The notes beneath the pieces were generated by a model that had not been told where the DNA came from, searched no databases, and saw only the letters and a list, made by a program, of their open reading frames with translations. From the NCBI GenBank assembly GCA_017436605.1, contig JAFSCW010000042.1, forward strand, positions 1 through 37,649: DNA of 37,649 nucleotides, in the 5' to 3' direction. Both the position numbers and the translations under genes were made by a program. Below are positions 1 through 7,023 of this stretch, piece after piece. The DNA is from Clostridia bacterium (lineage in GTDB: Bacteria > Bacillota > Clostridia > Christensenellales > Aristaeellaceae). Position 1 is the first letter of the stretch. Every line of letters starts with the position of its first letter.

Positions 1-378
1 CTGATGGAGGCTTCCTATTGCGTAGAAGAGCGCAAAGTGACCAAAGCAACCAAGCGCAAGAACGACATCATCAAGCAGCTGAAACCCACGCTCACGCCGC
101 ATTATTTCCGGCACAATTACGCGACGCTGCTTTTCGAGGCAGGCGTGGAACCGTTGATCGCCATGAAAATACTGGGCCACACGGATTACCAGACCACGGC
201 CAACATCTACACTCATCTCAAATCCGAAATGATGAAGAAATCCAGCGTGGATATGGAGGACGTATTCCGGCGAAAGCAGGAAGCTAAAGGCGTACTGGCC
301 AAGGCGCAGAATGCAAGGGATAAGCGATCCCGCAAGCCAGTATTGGATATGAGCCTGCCGTGGGCAGGAAAGTTTTAA
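1..378 (+). CDS. Tyrosine recombinase / phage-type integrase, C-terminal part (5' end outside window)
   Basis: This is the C-terminal catalytic part of a tyrosine site-specific recombinase, the enzyme that integrates and excises phages, ICEs and islands. The frame is open to the window edge, so the gene begins upstream. Counting from the ATG at position 4, the HxxR box is at H33/R36 (PHYFRHNYAT), the later His is in ILGH (H59) and the nucleophilic Tyr is in ANIYTHL (Y69). A lysine- and arginine-rich tail follows. All C-terminal catalytic residues are present, so this copy is not obviously decayed. A strong hairpin terminator follows directly. Integrase genes usually lie at one end of their element. 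The attachment site could therefore be just downstream of this gene, or the element could extend to the tRNA genes at 4266-4425; the window does not decide. Confidence 0.9.
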   Translation: MMEASYCVEERKVTKATKRKNDIIKQLKPTLTPHYFRHNYATLLFEAGVEPLIAMKILGHTDYQTTANIYTHLKSEMMKKSSVDMEDVFRRKQEAKGVLAKAQNARDKRSRKPVLDMSLPWAGKF

Positions 379-389
379 CGGATCAGTAA

Positions 390-427
390 ACACCCATGAT
401 ACACGATGGTATCATGGGTGTTTTTTT
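390..427 (+). terminator. Rho-independent terminator after the integrase
   Basis: The arms ACACCCATGATAC (390-402) and GTATCATGGGTGT (409-421) pair perfectly over 13 bp around a 6-nt loop, followed by a run of seven T. The stop codon of the convergent reverse transcriptase gene (426-428) lies in the T-run. The hairpin can therefore also end minus-strand transcription, though the U-tract is weak in that direction. Confidence 0.92.
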
Positions 428-2447
428 AATCGAGGCTAGAATAAATACCGTATTTGTTTGTGCGGTATTTCTTGAATAGGGTTCTCTGATGGGTGCGATA
501 CGCTATTCTATTGGCGAAATTATTTGATATTTTCCAGTTGAAGAAACTATCATCCGGTTTGTTACCTGCAGGAGATTGAATCTTCAGAAAATCACATATG
601 ATACCTGTTACAATTGAGCTTGGCTTTTTTTCTTTATCAGCAATTGCCTTTGAGTGAATCGAATGAATAATACCATCGATTTTCATTCGTAGGGAAGACG
701 ATATATAGGGACAATTATGATAAACCAAAACATACCAAAACTCAAGATGTAACATGCTTTCGGACGGGGATATCCTACTTATTTCTTTCTCAACAAGGTT
801 TTCGATTTTTACCTTGATTTGTGAGAATAGATCATCATTGTATTTGGAATAAAGTAAAACATTACCCCAAATTATAGGATCGTTAAGCTTCTCAGCCTGA
901 GCAATGACTATGCTTTCCGTTTTTGTATCCAAGGGGATGTTATATTCTATCAAGAAAGGAAACCAGTCACAGAGATCAAACAGATTACCTTTCTGAAAAA
1001 TGAAAGCATATCGTTGTATTGAACGGCTCAGTTTTTTGTGATAATCAGGCGTACACTTAAAGTCCAATTCACTGTTTATATACGAAATTATTGATATGAT
1101 TTTGCGCGTTTGCTCATATGATGGATAGTGAGCATAAATGTATAGCGCTAAATCGAGCAAAAGCATAGCTTTCCCGATTTTCTGCTTACCGAACAAACTA
1201 TAGCCTTCTTTTATCTTTCCTATATTATTTACCAATGTAGACAGCAAAAAAGAAACTATAGTTCTTCGGTCATCATCATATTTTTTTAGCAATACGGCAA
1301 TTTCGTCTTTTAATCGATCTACCGGAATATAGTCTGTTTTTACAATAAACCTCTCTTCGTCAGGTAGCTTGTTATATTCAGCTTTTCTACCCTTATAAAA
1401 GAAATTGCTAATTATATCTGCTAAGTTGCGCGTTTTTTCAAGCCAGTCCTTCGGGAGACAAGGTGTGCAACCTTTGGTAAGCTTTAGTTCGTTGAGCTTC
1501 AACAGATATTGTTCTCCAACATGTCTATAAGCGGCGATTATTTTGTCGATTGTGGCTTGCTCGTTCGCAAAAATATAAATGTCATCGACGTACCTGTATA
1601 TTGAATACTCGGCGTTATACACTAGACCATCATTGTGGAGAGAATAGAGAATTTCCTGATCGATATGCTCGAGAAGAATTTCAGCTATTAATCGTGAAAA
1701 CTCAGGACCTACGACAATTCCATTCGATGAACGTCCGTTGATATTCTGCATTATTCTATCTATAGTTAAGAACAACTGCGGATTATGGGCATTTTTTGCA
1801 TCTACAACATTGCGTTCGATAATCCATGAATAGGCATGCGTGTATATGCTATCAAAACACGATTTATAATCTATTTTTGCGTAATAGTTATAACGAAAAT
1901 TCGCCATACGCCATATTCTCGAATCTGTGAATGCGTTTAGCGATTCAAAGGGTAGTACTTTGAAATACGCTCCTGTTTGCTGCAGAATATTTTTGCCAAG
2001 TTGACTGGATTGCTTCTGAAAATATTCAATAGAGCTTTGGGCTCTTTTCTTGTAGTATAAGTCTGTTTTTTTCTTATAATACCGAATAGAAAAACAATGG
2101 GAGCGCTCAAAATAATGAAGAATATCTTTTTGATAGCACTCCATGAAAAAGAAAATATTTAGTGCAGAAAGCGGTTGGAGAATACTCATTTCTCTAGTAG
2201 AATTCGTTCCTTTAAGTATATGATACTTTAATGGCTTAGTACTCCAACCGCGTTCTAAAATACTTGTAGTACCTTTTGCTTTAAAGGCTTTTATAGCTTC
2301 TATACAGCGCATCATTTTACGGTAATTCTCCTTTGCAGAGAGAAAGTCGTAAAATCTTGCATATGAAAACTGTTCAGAGAGTTCCAACGGGAGTAAGTCA
2401 GAAAGAATATAGTCTAGCTTGTTTCGTTCCAATCCATTCCAGCCCAT
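426..2447 (-). CDS. drt3b: Reverse transcriptase, larger subunit of a two-RT defense system (DRT3, Drt3b/UG8-like)
   Basis: A 673-residue RNA-directed DNA polymerase. The palm motifs are in order: motif A KIDYKSCFDS with catalytic Asp at 193, motif B SNGIVVGPEFSRLIAEI at about 241-257, and motif C YRYVDDIYIFA with YVDD at 286-289. The N-terminus contains a conserved-looking block LPLELSEQFSYARFYDF (19-35). About 380 residues follow motif C with no recognised nuclease or protease domain; they look helical and probably form thumb and scaffold. It is the second gene after the 461-aa RT, 167 nt downstream. That pairing of two unlike RTs plus an intergenic structured RNA is the hallmark of DRT3 (UG3+UG8). 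Assignment as the UG8/Drt3b member rests on its larger size and gene order and is tentative. Codon use is strikingly AT-rich compared with the rest of the window, suggesting horizontal acquisition. The ATG start is weakly supported by a GGGGGAA about 10 nt upstream. The -35 box of the opposite-strand ncRNA promoter overlaps this start codon. Confidence 0.85.
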   Translation of the reverse strand: MGWNGLERNKLDYILSDLLPLELSEQFSYARFYDFLSAKENYRKMMRCIEAIKAFKAKGTTSILERGWSTKPLKYHILKGTNSTREMSILQPLSALNIFFFMECYQKDILHYFERSHCFSIRYYKKKTDLYYKKRAQSSIEYFQKQSSQLGKNILQQTGAYFKVLPFESLNAFTDSRIWRMANFRYNYYAKIDYKSCFDSIYTHAYSWIIERNVVDAKNAHNPQLFLTIDRIMQNINGRSSNGIVVGPEFSRLIAEILLEHIDQEILYSLHNDGLVYNAEYSIYRYVDDIYIFANEQATIDKIIAAYRHVGEQYLLKLNELKLTKGCTPCLPKDWLEKTRNLADIISNFFYKGRKAEYNKLPDEERFIVKTDYIPVDRLKDEIAVLLKKYDDDRRTIVSFLLSTLVNNIGKIKEGYSLFGKQKIGKAMLLLDLALYIYAHYPSYEQTRKIISIISYINSELDFKCTPDYHKKLSRSIQRYAFIFQKGNLFDLCDWFPFLIEYNIPLDTKTESIVIAQAEKLNDPIIWGNVLLYSKYNDDLFSQIKVKIENLVEKEISRISPSESMLHLEFWYVLVYHNCPYISSSLRMKIDGIIHSIHSKAIADKEKKPSSIVTGIICDFLKIQSPAGNKPDDSFFNWKISNNFANRIAYRTHQRTLFKKYRTNKYGIYSSLD

Positions 2448-2475
2448 TGACCACGTTCCCCCAATGCAGTATAAT
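2447..2475 (+). promoter_or_regulatory. Sigma-A promoter for the DRT ncRNA
   Basis: TTGACC (2447-2452), a 17-bp spacer and a consensus TATAAT (2470-2475) lie on the plus strand inside the gap between the two minus-strand RT genes. The expected start of transcription is about 2481-2483. The -35 box overlaps the ATG of the 673-aa RT gene on the other strand, so ncRNA initiation and RT gene expression may interfere. Confidence 0.8.
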
Positions 2476-2481
2476 TAAATA

Positions 2482-2612
2482 GCAAACAGATCAGTTTGTA
2501 GTGCAGCAATGCACACACATCATCGACAGTATGCCTGAGAAATCGACATACTTGTTCAGAACATAGCTACGGCAAATGTTCCGAAACGGCAGAGGAAACT
2601 CTGCCGTTTCGT
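2482..2612 (+). ncRNA. Structured ncRNA of the two-RT (DRT3-like) system, antiparallel to the RT genes
   Basis: From the predicted start the plus strand folds into five consecutive hairpins by eye. (1) CAAAC 2483-2487 with GTTTG 2494-2498. (2) GTGCA 2501-2505 with TGCAC 2510-2514, closed by a GCAA (GNRA) loop. (3) ACAGTATG 2526-2533 with CATACTTGT 2547-2555, one bulge. (4) GAACAT 2559-2564 with ATGTTC 2576-2581. (5) A perfect 12-bp stem GAAACGGCAGAG 2583-2594 with CTCTGCCGTTTC 2599-2610, closed by a GAAA loop. An alternating CACACACA (2512-2519) starts in the 3' arm of hairpin 2 and runs into the unpaired linker after it. Both GNRA loops exist only on the plus strand, which supports this orientation. 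Published DRT3 work, as I recall it, describes an ACACAC template in the ncRNA copied by one RT into poly(GT). The 3' end is probably at the last hairpin; no clear U-tract follows. Confidence 0.78.
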
Positions 2613-2614
2613 CA

Positions 2615-4000
2615 TTAATATCCCACTTTTACTTTTATGAGATATTGCCGTACTAAATCACGATACGAGCGTCTTTTTCCATCGATTTCGTTCGCTATGC
2701 CGACCTTTTGACATAAATTAGATAAAGCACGATAGTCGTATCCTACATTCTCGACAAGAATAATTGATTTGTTAGTTTGCAAGTTTCCGAATAGATTATA
2801 ACCATTCTTCTCCGAAGGTTGACTCTTTAAAAAATACGGCTTATCAATTCCGGCCCGTATAAATGCTTCATCTACCATGTTTTTCAAATATACCTCTGTA
2901 TCGTGATGAAGCAATTTTGCATCAATCATGTACCTTAACTGATTATAGTTTGAGATGAACCCTTTTGTTTTCCAGATTGTTGATGAATAATGCCTACTCA
3001 TATATACAGTTCGTGAAGTAAAGGCAGATATTCGATGACGCAACAACTCTAAATTCTGGAAATCAACAGAGGTAGGCGTAATATAGGATTCGATGATTTT
3101 ATCAATTCTTTTGTTGTATTTATTGCGTTTTTCCTGAGTTATTCCATATTTTAGATCAACTTTATTACCACTGGCTTCGAAGGAAAACAGGTACCCAAGA
3201 AAATCTACTGTTATCGCCCCAGCGGCGTTAGTAATCGTTCTTCGGGATAGATATTTTGATTTTGCTTTGTTCAGCCGTGTTTTGCATTTTTTCTTAGTTT
3301 TAATAGCGGGATCACGGAAAACATTCTCCACAATACGATAAATAATGTTGTCTATTTCCGTTTGATCAATATGCTGATTTAGAATCAAGAGACAATCATC
3401 GACATATCGATCATAATACACAATACCGCGGGATTGAAACTCGATATGTATAGCTTTATCAAAACATTTTGCAATAATCTCTGCTATTGCGTTCGAGGTG
3501 TTTAATCCTGCGTAAGTATATTGGGTTTCGACAACAAATTTTTTAATAAGATCCTTTTCCGCACGATTGAGCAACTGCTCTGAAAGACATTTTTCAAAAA
3601 CGTAAACAGTGGATACTGAATTAAAAAAATCTTTAAAATCGATTTTCACGATGGTGAAATCGGTCATTTGTATCACTGCCGGCAGGATGTCAAATAGATA
3701 TCGTATTGTTTTATTGCGATTTGGATATCTAACCCTATGCGTTCTATCCAAGATTTGTTTTATACACTGACATAATATGCTTTCAGGAGCATATGGGTCT
3801 TCGTACCGTTTGACATAACGAGACTTTCCATCTTTTCGGACTACAAGGCTGCTATATTTCGAAAAGTCAAAGATATTTGCACTTAAAGCAGTTAATGCTT
3901 CAGATACGATACTGTCTATTTCAAGGGGCGATTTTTTTGTAAGGGGATCTATAGCGATTTGGTGCATCACCGCTCGTTCAATTTCCTTTCGATCTAGCAC
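2615..4000 (-). CDS. drt3a: Reverse transcriptase, smaller subunit of a two-RT defense system (DRT3, Drt3a/UG3-like)
   Basis: A 461-residue reverse transcriptase. Motif A is IVKIDFKDFFNSV with catalytic Asp at 121. Motif B is around TYAGLNTSNAIAEI (162-175). Motif C is YYDRYVDDCLLIL with YVDD at 199-202. About 250 residues of thumb and C-terminal region follow. There is no maturase or endonuclease domain, so a group II intron protein is unlikely. The start is GTG at 4000, preceded by AGGAGGG at good spacing; the nearby ATG at 4002 is out of frame and runs into TAG at once. It is the first gene of the minus-strand pair, behind a consensus promoter and a palindromic site. Both RTs of the pair keep YVDD and so look active. 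In described DRT3 systems the smaller partner uses the ncRNA template; assigning that role here is inference from size and order. Confidence 0.86.
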   Translation of the reverse strand: MLDRKEIERAVMHQIAIDPLTKKSPLEIDSIVSEALTALSANIFDFSKYSSLVVRKDGKSRYVKRYEDPYAPESILCQCIKQILDRTHRVRYPNRNKTIRYLFDILPAVIQMTDFTIVKIDFKDFFNSVSTVYVFEKCLSEQLLNRAEKDLIKKFVVETQYTYAGLNTSNAIAEIIAKCFDKAIHIEFQSRGIVYYDRYVDDCLLILNQHIDQTEIDNIIYRIVENVFRDPAIKTKKKCKTRLNKAKSKYLSRRTITNAAGAITVDFLGYLFSFEASGNKVDLKYGITQEKRNKYNKRIDKIIESYITPTSVDFQNLELLRHRISAFTSRTVYMSRHYSSTIWKTKGFISNYNQLRYMIDAKLLHHDTEVYLKNMVDEAFIRAGIDKPYFLKSQPSEKNGYNLFGNLQTNKSIILVENVGYDYRALSNLCQKVGIANEIDGKRRSYRDLVRQYLIKVKVGY

Positions 4001-4046
4001 ATTAACCCTCCTAACTAATATCGCCGCTTATACACTATTTATATAA

Positions 4047-4075
4047 ATTATACCATGCGATACATCCCGTTTCAA
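4047..4075 (-). promoter_or_regulatory. Sigma-A promoter of the RT operon
   Basis: On the minus strand TTGAAA (4070-4075), a 17-bp spacer and a consensus TATAAT (4047-4052) give a predicted start near 4040, about 40 nt before the GTG of the 461-aa RT. Confidence 0.82.
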
Positions 4076-4090
4076 CCATACTGTATGGTT
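4074..4090. promoter_or_regulatory. 17-bp palindrome abutting the -35 box of the RT operon (operator candidate)
   Basis: AACCATACTGTATGGTT is a perfect inverted repeat: 8-bp arms with a 1-bp centre. It overlaps the last two bases of the -35 hexamer and extends upstream. That is the usual place for a repressor or a class II activator site. No regulator gene is adjacent in the window. The region 4091-4226 upstream has only small imperfect hairpins and no supported gene. Confidence 0.5.
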
Positions 4091-4226
4091 AATATAATTG
4101 GTTAGTGATCCCTGAATCAGCCAAATGCACTGCCTGATAAGGGACCGTGTCTTTGGCCCTTTTCCCAAGGTTGCACATTCGTTGCATGAAAAAAGCGCCA
4201 AAGACCGCGCTTTGTGCAAATTGAAT

Positions 4227-4258
4227 AAAAAAAGAACCGGAAACCTTTCGGTTTCCGG
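4227..4258 (-). terminator. Terminator after the tRNA operon
   Basis: On the minus strand CCGGAAACC, a GAAA loop and GGTTTCCGG form a perfect 9-bp stem (4237-4258), followed by TTCTTTTTTT. Confidence 0.9.
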
Positions 4259-4265
4259 CTTTTTC

Positions 4266-4342
4266 TGGTCGAGGTGACAGGATTTGAACCTGCGACCTTT
4301 TGGTCCCGAACCAAACGCGCTACCAAACTGCGCTACACCTCG
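4266..4342 (-). tRNA. tRNA-Pro(CGG)
   Basis: A 77-nt cloverleaf with encoded CCA (4266-4268). The acceptor stem is CGAGGTG/CACCTCG with discriminator A. The anticodon stem is TTTGG/CCAAA and the loop TTCGGGA gives anticodon CGG with G37, typical of proline tRNAs. The T arm contains GGTTCAAAT. It lies 7 nt after tRNA-Thr and shares its promoter. Confidence 0.96.
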
Positions 4343-4349
4343 AAAAATA

Positions 4350-4425
4350 TGGAGCCAATGAAGGGACTCGAACCCTTGACCTGCTGATTACGAATCAGCT
4401 GCTCTACCGACTGAGCCACATTGGC
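4350..4425 (-). tRNA. tRNA-Thr(CGT)
   Basis: A 76-nt cloverleaf with encoded CCA (4350-4352). The acceptor stem is GCCAATG/CATTGGC. The anticodon arm CTGA-TTCGTAA-TCAG gives anticodon CGT, reading ACG. The T arm contains GGTTCGAGTCC. It is the first gene of a two-tRNA operon. Confidence 0.96.
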
Positions 4426-4481
4426 ATCGGGAACTTGTCCTATCCTGCGATCGCTTGAGCAGCGCCGCCTGACAGGAATAG

Positions 4482-4510
4482 ATTATATCAGCATCCCCCC
4501 TCAATGTCAA
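4482..4510 (-). promoter_or_regulatory. Promoter of the tRNA-Thr/tRNA-Pro operon
   Basis: Consensus TTGACA (4505-4510) and TATAAT (4482-4487) on the minus strand are separated by exactly 17 bp. The predicted start is ~50 nt before tRNA-Thr. Both hexamers are perfect, as expected for stable RNA. Confidence 0.9.
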
Positions 4511-4590
4511 CCCCTTTTTTTACATTTTTTGATTTTCTTTTTCCACACCCCATTTGTGTATCTTTCCACTTCTCCGGTATTCCCGCCCGC

Positions 4591-4619
4591 TTGACAAACC
4601 CATACCGCCTCTGTACAAT
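4591..4619 (+). promoter_or_regulatory. Promoter of the TSUP exporter gene
   Basis: TTGACA (4591-4596), 17 bp, TACAAT (4614-4619); start expected near 4626, about 40 nt before the ATG at 4668. Confidence 0.85.
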
Positions 4620-4667
4620 GAATCCGAAACACATCCGATGTCTCTAAATTAAGGAAGGAACCCGCTT

Positions 4668-5441
4668 ATGGAACTTACGTTTTTCCATTTTCTGATTGTC
4701 TGCCCGCTGGTCGGCATCGCCGGCTTTATCGACGCCATCGCAGGCGGCGGAGGACTGATTTCCCTGCCCGCGTACCTCATCAGCGGCCTGCCCGTGCATA
4801 CCAGCATCGCCACCAACAAGCTTTCCTCCTCCATGGGCACGACCGTCGCCACCGCCAAATACGCCCTCTCCGGCTATATCGACTGGCATCTGGGCGTTTT
4901 CTGCGCGGCGGCGTCGCTTCTGGGCGCCTCGCTCGGCGCGAACCTCGCCCTGCTCATCAGCGACAGCGTCTTCCGCGTGCTGATGCTGATTATCCTCCCG
5001 CTCACGGCGCTGTACGTCCTGCGAAAAAAAGAGCTCTTCTCCGGGGAAAACAGAAAAGATCTCCCCTTCCTCCATGCCGTTGCGCTTTCCAGCGCGGTCG
5101 CCTTTGCGCTGGGCATGTACGACGGCTTCTATGGTCCCGGAACCGGCACCTTCCTTATTCTGCTGCTCACGCGCTTTGCGCACATGGAACTGCATCGCGC
5201 CAACGGCATCACCAAAGTCATTAACCTCGCCAGCAATCTCGCCTCCCTGACAGTCTATCTGCTCAGCGGTCAGGTTCTGCTTCTGCTCGGTCTGTGCGCC
5301 GGCGTCTTCAGCGTGCTGGGCAATTACCTCGGCTCCCGCTGCTTCACGCAGAAGGGCGCCGCGATCGCCCGCCCCGTCATCCTGATCGTTCTCACCGTTT
5401 TCTTCATCCGCACGCTGCTTGAGTTGTGCGGCGTCCTGTAA
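4668..5441 (+). CDS. TSUP-family (TauE/SafE) membrane transporter
   Basis: A 257-aa integral membrane protein of the TSUP family (sulfite/organosulfonate exporter, formerly DUF81). It opens with the family's N-terminal repeat, ending in GFIDAIAGGGGLISLP and followed by HTSIATNKLSSSMGT. The second half repeats this theme with YDGFYGPGTGTFLILLLT and NGITKVINLASNLASL. Seven to eight hydrophobic segments are evident. Members export small sulfur-containing or carboxylate anions across the cytoplasmic membrane; the substrate cannot be read from sequence. The ATG is preceded by AAGGAAGGA. It is first in a possible operon with the two GtrII-like genes (28-nt gap), though a functional link is not evident. 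Confidence 0.85.
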   Translation: MELTFFHFLIVCPLVGIAGFIDAIAGGGGLISLPAYLISGLPVHTSIATNKLSSSMGTTVATAKYALSGYIDWHLGVFCAAASLLGASLGANLALLISDSVFRVLMLIILPLTALYVLRKKELFSGENRKDLPFLHAVALSSAVAFALGMYDGFYGPGTGTFLILLLTRFAHMELHRANGITKVINLASNLASLTVYLLSGQVLLLLGLCAGVFSVLGNYLGSRCFTQKGAAIARPVILIVLTVFFIRTLLELCGVL

Positions 5442-5469
5442 AGCCGGATCACAGATGAAAGAGGAATTT

Positions 5470-7011
5470 ATGGAGCATACGCCTCATTCCCCCGACAGAA
5501 AAACCCTGCGGTCTGTTCTCCTGTGGACGATCGCGTTTTCCCTGCTTGCGCATGGATACCGCTATCTGTCCCTGGGTTTCTCCGGCGACGCCATGCTGCT
5601 TTCGCAGCGCGGCGAAGCGCTGTATCAGATCTCTCTCGGTCGTTTCCTGCAGCCGGTCTATTGGATGATCCGCGGGGAAATTGCCGCCCCGCTGACCATC
5701 GGCCTGTTCGCCACGGCCTTTCTCTGCATCAGCGCATACCTGACCGTCTCCCTGCTCGGTATCCGCCGGCCTGTGCATATTGCCCTGGTCTGCGCCATCC
5801 TCACAGCGAACGAAACCATGGGCGCTTCCAACGCCGCATACCTGCCATGGACGGATGTTTACATGTTCGCCATGGCACTGGCGCTCGTTGGCGTATTCCT
5901 CTTCTTCCGCTGGAAATGGGGATTCCTTGCCGCGCCGGTGCTGTATTGCCTGTCTGTCGGGCTCTATCAGAGCTATCTGCCCGCCGCCTCCACGCTGATC
6001 ATCCTCGTCCTGCTCATGCAAACGCTGCGCGGCGAGAAAGCCTGCGTCGTCTGGCGTAAAGGCCTGCTCGCCTGCCTCACGCTGCTGGCAGGTCTTCTCC
6101 TGTATGCGCTGGTTCTCAGAATCGTGCTGAGCGTTTCCGGCGCGCAGGCCTCGCAGGATTACAACGGCGTCGGCCGCGTCGGCGCGATTCAGGCGTCCGA
6201 AATCCTCCCGCTGCTGCTGAAAACCTATCTCGACCCGCTTCGCTATTTCTTCAGCCTGTCCGATACGCCGGTGATGACCTGGCACGTTTCCGCTATCCCG
6301 ACGGCGCTGAACATCGCAATCTTTGCGCTCTGCATCCCGAATCTGATTGCGCTTTTCAAAAAGCTGCGCCTTTCCGGCGTGCTGACCGCGTTGTTCCTCA
6401 TCGCCGTTCTTCCCCTCGGCATGAACTTCATCCAGTTCATCGCAGGCGGCATCGCCAGCGGCCTGACGATCTACGCCTATTATTTCCTCTATCTGATTCC
6501 GCTCGCGCTGCCTGCCGCGCCGCAGACCGGAGCGGGACTCAGGCGGCCTGCGCATCTCGCCGCCCGCGTATCTGTGCTGCTGCTGATGGTTCTATCATTT
6601 CTGAACATCCGAAATGCCAACCTGATGTCCTTCAAGCGCGACCTGGAGGCCTCCGCGACGATTTCCGTCATGACCCGCATCCTCGACCGCGCCGAGCAGA
6701 CCGAGGGCTATATTCCGGGCGAAACGCCGGTCGTGCTGCTCGGTTTCCTGCCCAGCTCCATGGTCGCGATGGAACGCTCCGGCTTTGAGGAGATCTCCCA
6801 CGTGCAGGGCATGCGTTATACCTATGCCGCCGCATACGAAACCAGCACCTACTGGTATCTGCAGATGGCGCTGGGCGAGCCGATCAACCTCGTCAGCCAC
6901 GAGGAGCGGCAGCGGCTTTCCCAAAGCGAGGCCGCCAAATCGCTTCCTCTTTTCCCCGATGAAGGCTGCTGCCGGATGATCGACGGCCGCCTGTACATCC
7001 GCATCAGCTAA
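5470..7011 (+). CDS. GtrII-like membrane glucosyltransferase, copy 1
   Basis: About 513 residues with ten or more hydrophobic segments. After the first helix come an SGDAML motif and RFLQPVYWMIRGEIAAP. This resembles the GtrII-type glucosyltransferase domain family, in which an acidic residue follows the first transmembrane helix. Such proteins are GT-C-fold enzymes that move a glucosyl unit from a polyprenyl-phosphate carrier onto surface glycans outside the membrane. That activity is inferred from the family. I chose the ATG at 5470 because AGAGG sits 5 nt upstream; earlier in-frame ATGs at 5455 and 5419 lack a good ribosome site. The soluble C-terminal region contains MTRILDRAEQTEGYIPG, which recurs almost unchanged in the next gene. 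No bactoprenol glucosyltransferase (GtrB) or flippase (GtrA) is adjacent. Confidence 0.75.
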   Translation: MEHTPHSPDRKTLRSVLLWTIAFSLLAHGYRYLSLGFSGDAMLLSQRGEALYQISLGRFLQPVYWMIRGEIAAPLTIGLFATAFLCISAYLTVSLLGIRRPVHIALVCAILTANETMGASNAAYLPWTDVYMFAMALALVGVFLFFRWKWGFLAAPVLYCLSVGLYQSYLPAASTLIILVLLMQTLRGEKACVVWRKGLLACLTLLAGLLLYALVLRIVLSVSGAQASQDYNGVGRVGAIQASEILPLLLKTYLDPLRYFFSLSDTPVMTWHVSAIPTALNIAIFALCIPNLIALFKKLRLSGVLTALFLIAVLPLGMNFIQFIAGGIASGLTIYAYYFLYLIPLALPAAPQTGAGLRRPAHLAARVSVLLLMVLSFLNIRNANLMSFKRDLEASATISVMTRILDRAEQTEGYIPGETPVVLLGFLPSSMVAMERSGFEEISHVQGMRYTYAAAYETSTYWYLQMALGEPINLVSHEERQRLSQSEAAKSLPLFPDEGCCRMIDGRLYIRIS

Positions 7012-7023
7012 GGAGGGCATCTG

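Noticed and set aside
2448..2614. Minus-strand reading of the RT-RT gap as the ncRNA
   Set aside because: On that strand the 12-bp hairpin has a UUUC loop and the second hairpin loses its GNRA loop. The repeat would be UGUGUG, and no promoter of its own is seen. The plus strand fits better, though read-through antisense RNA is likely.
426..4000. Group II intron or retron
   Set aside because: The RTs lack maturase and HNH domains, no intron domain V hairpin is seen, and two RT genes with a shared gap RNA do not fit a retron msr-msd next to one RT.
4117..4326. 69-aa minus-strand frame with VAGSNPVTST
   Set aside because: This is the translation of the tRNA-Pro gene and its terminator, a familiar false ORF over tRNA genes.
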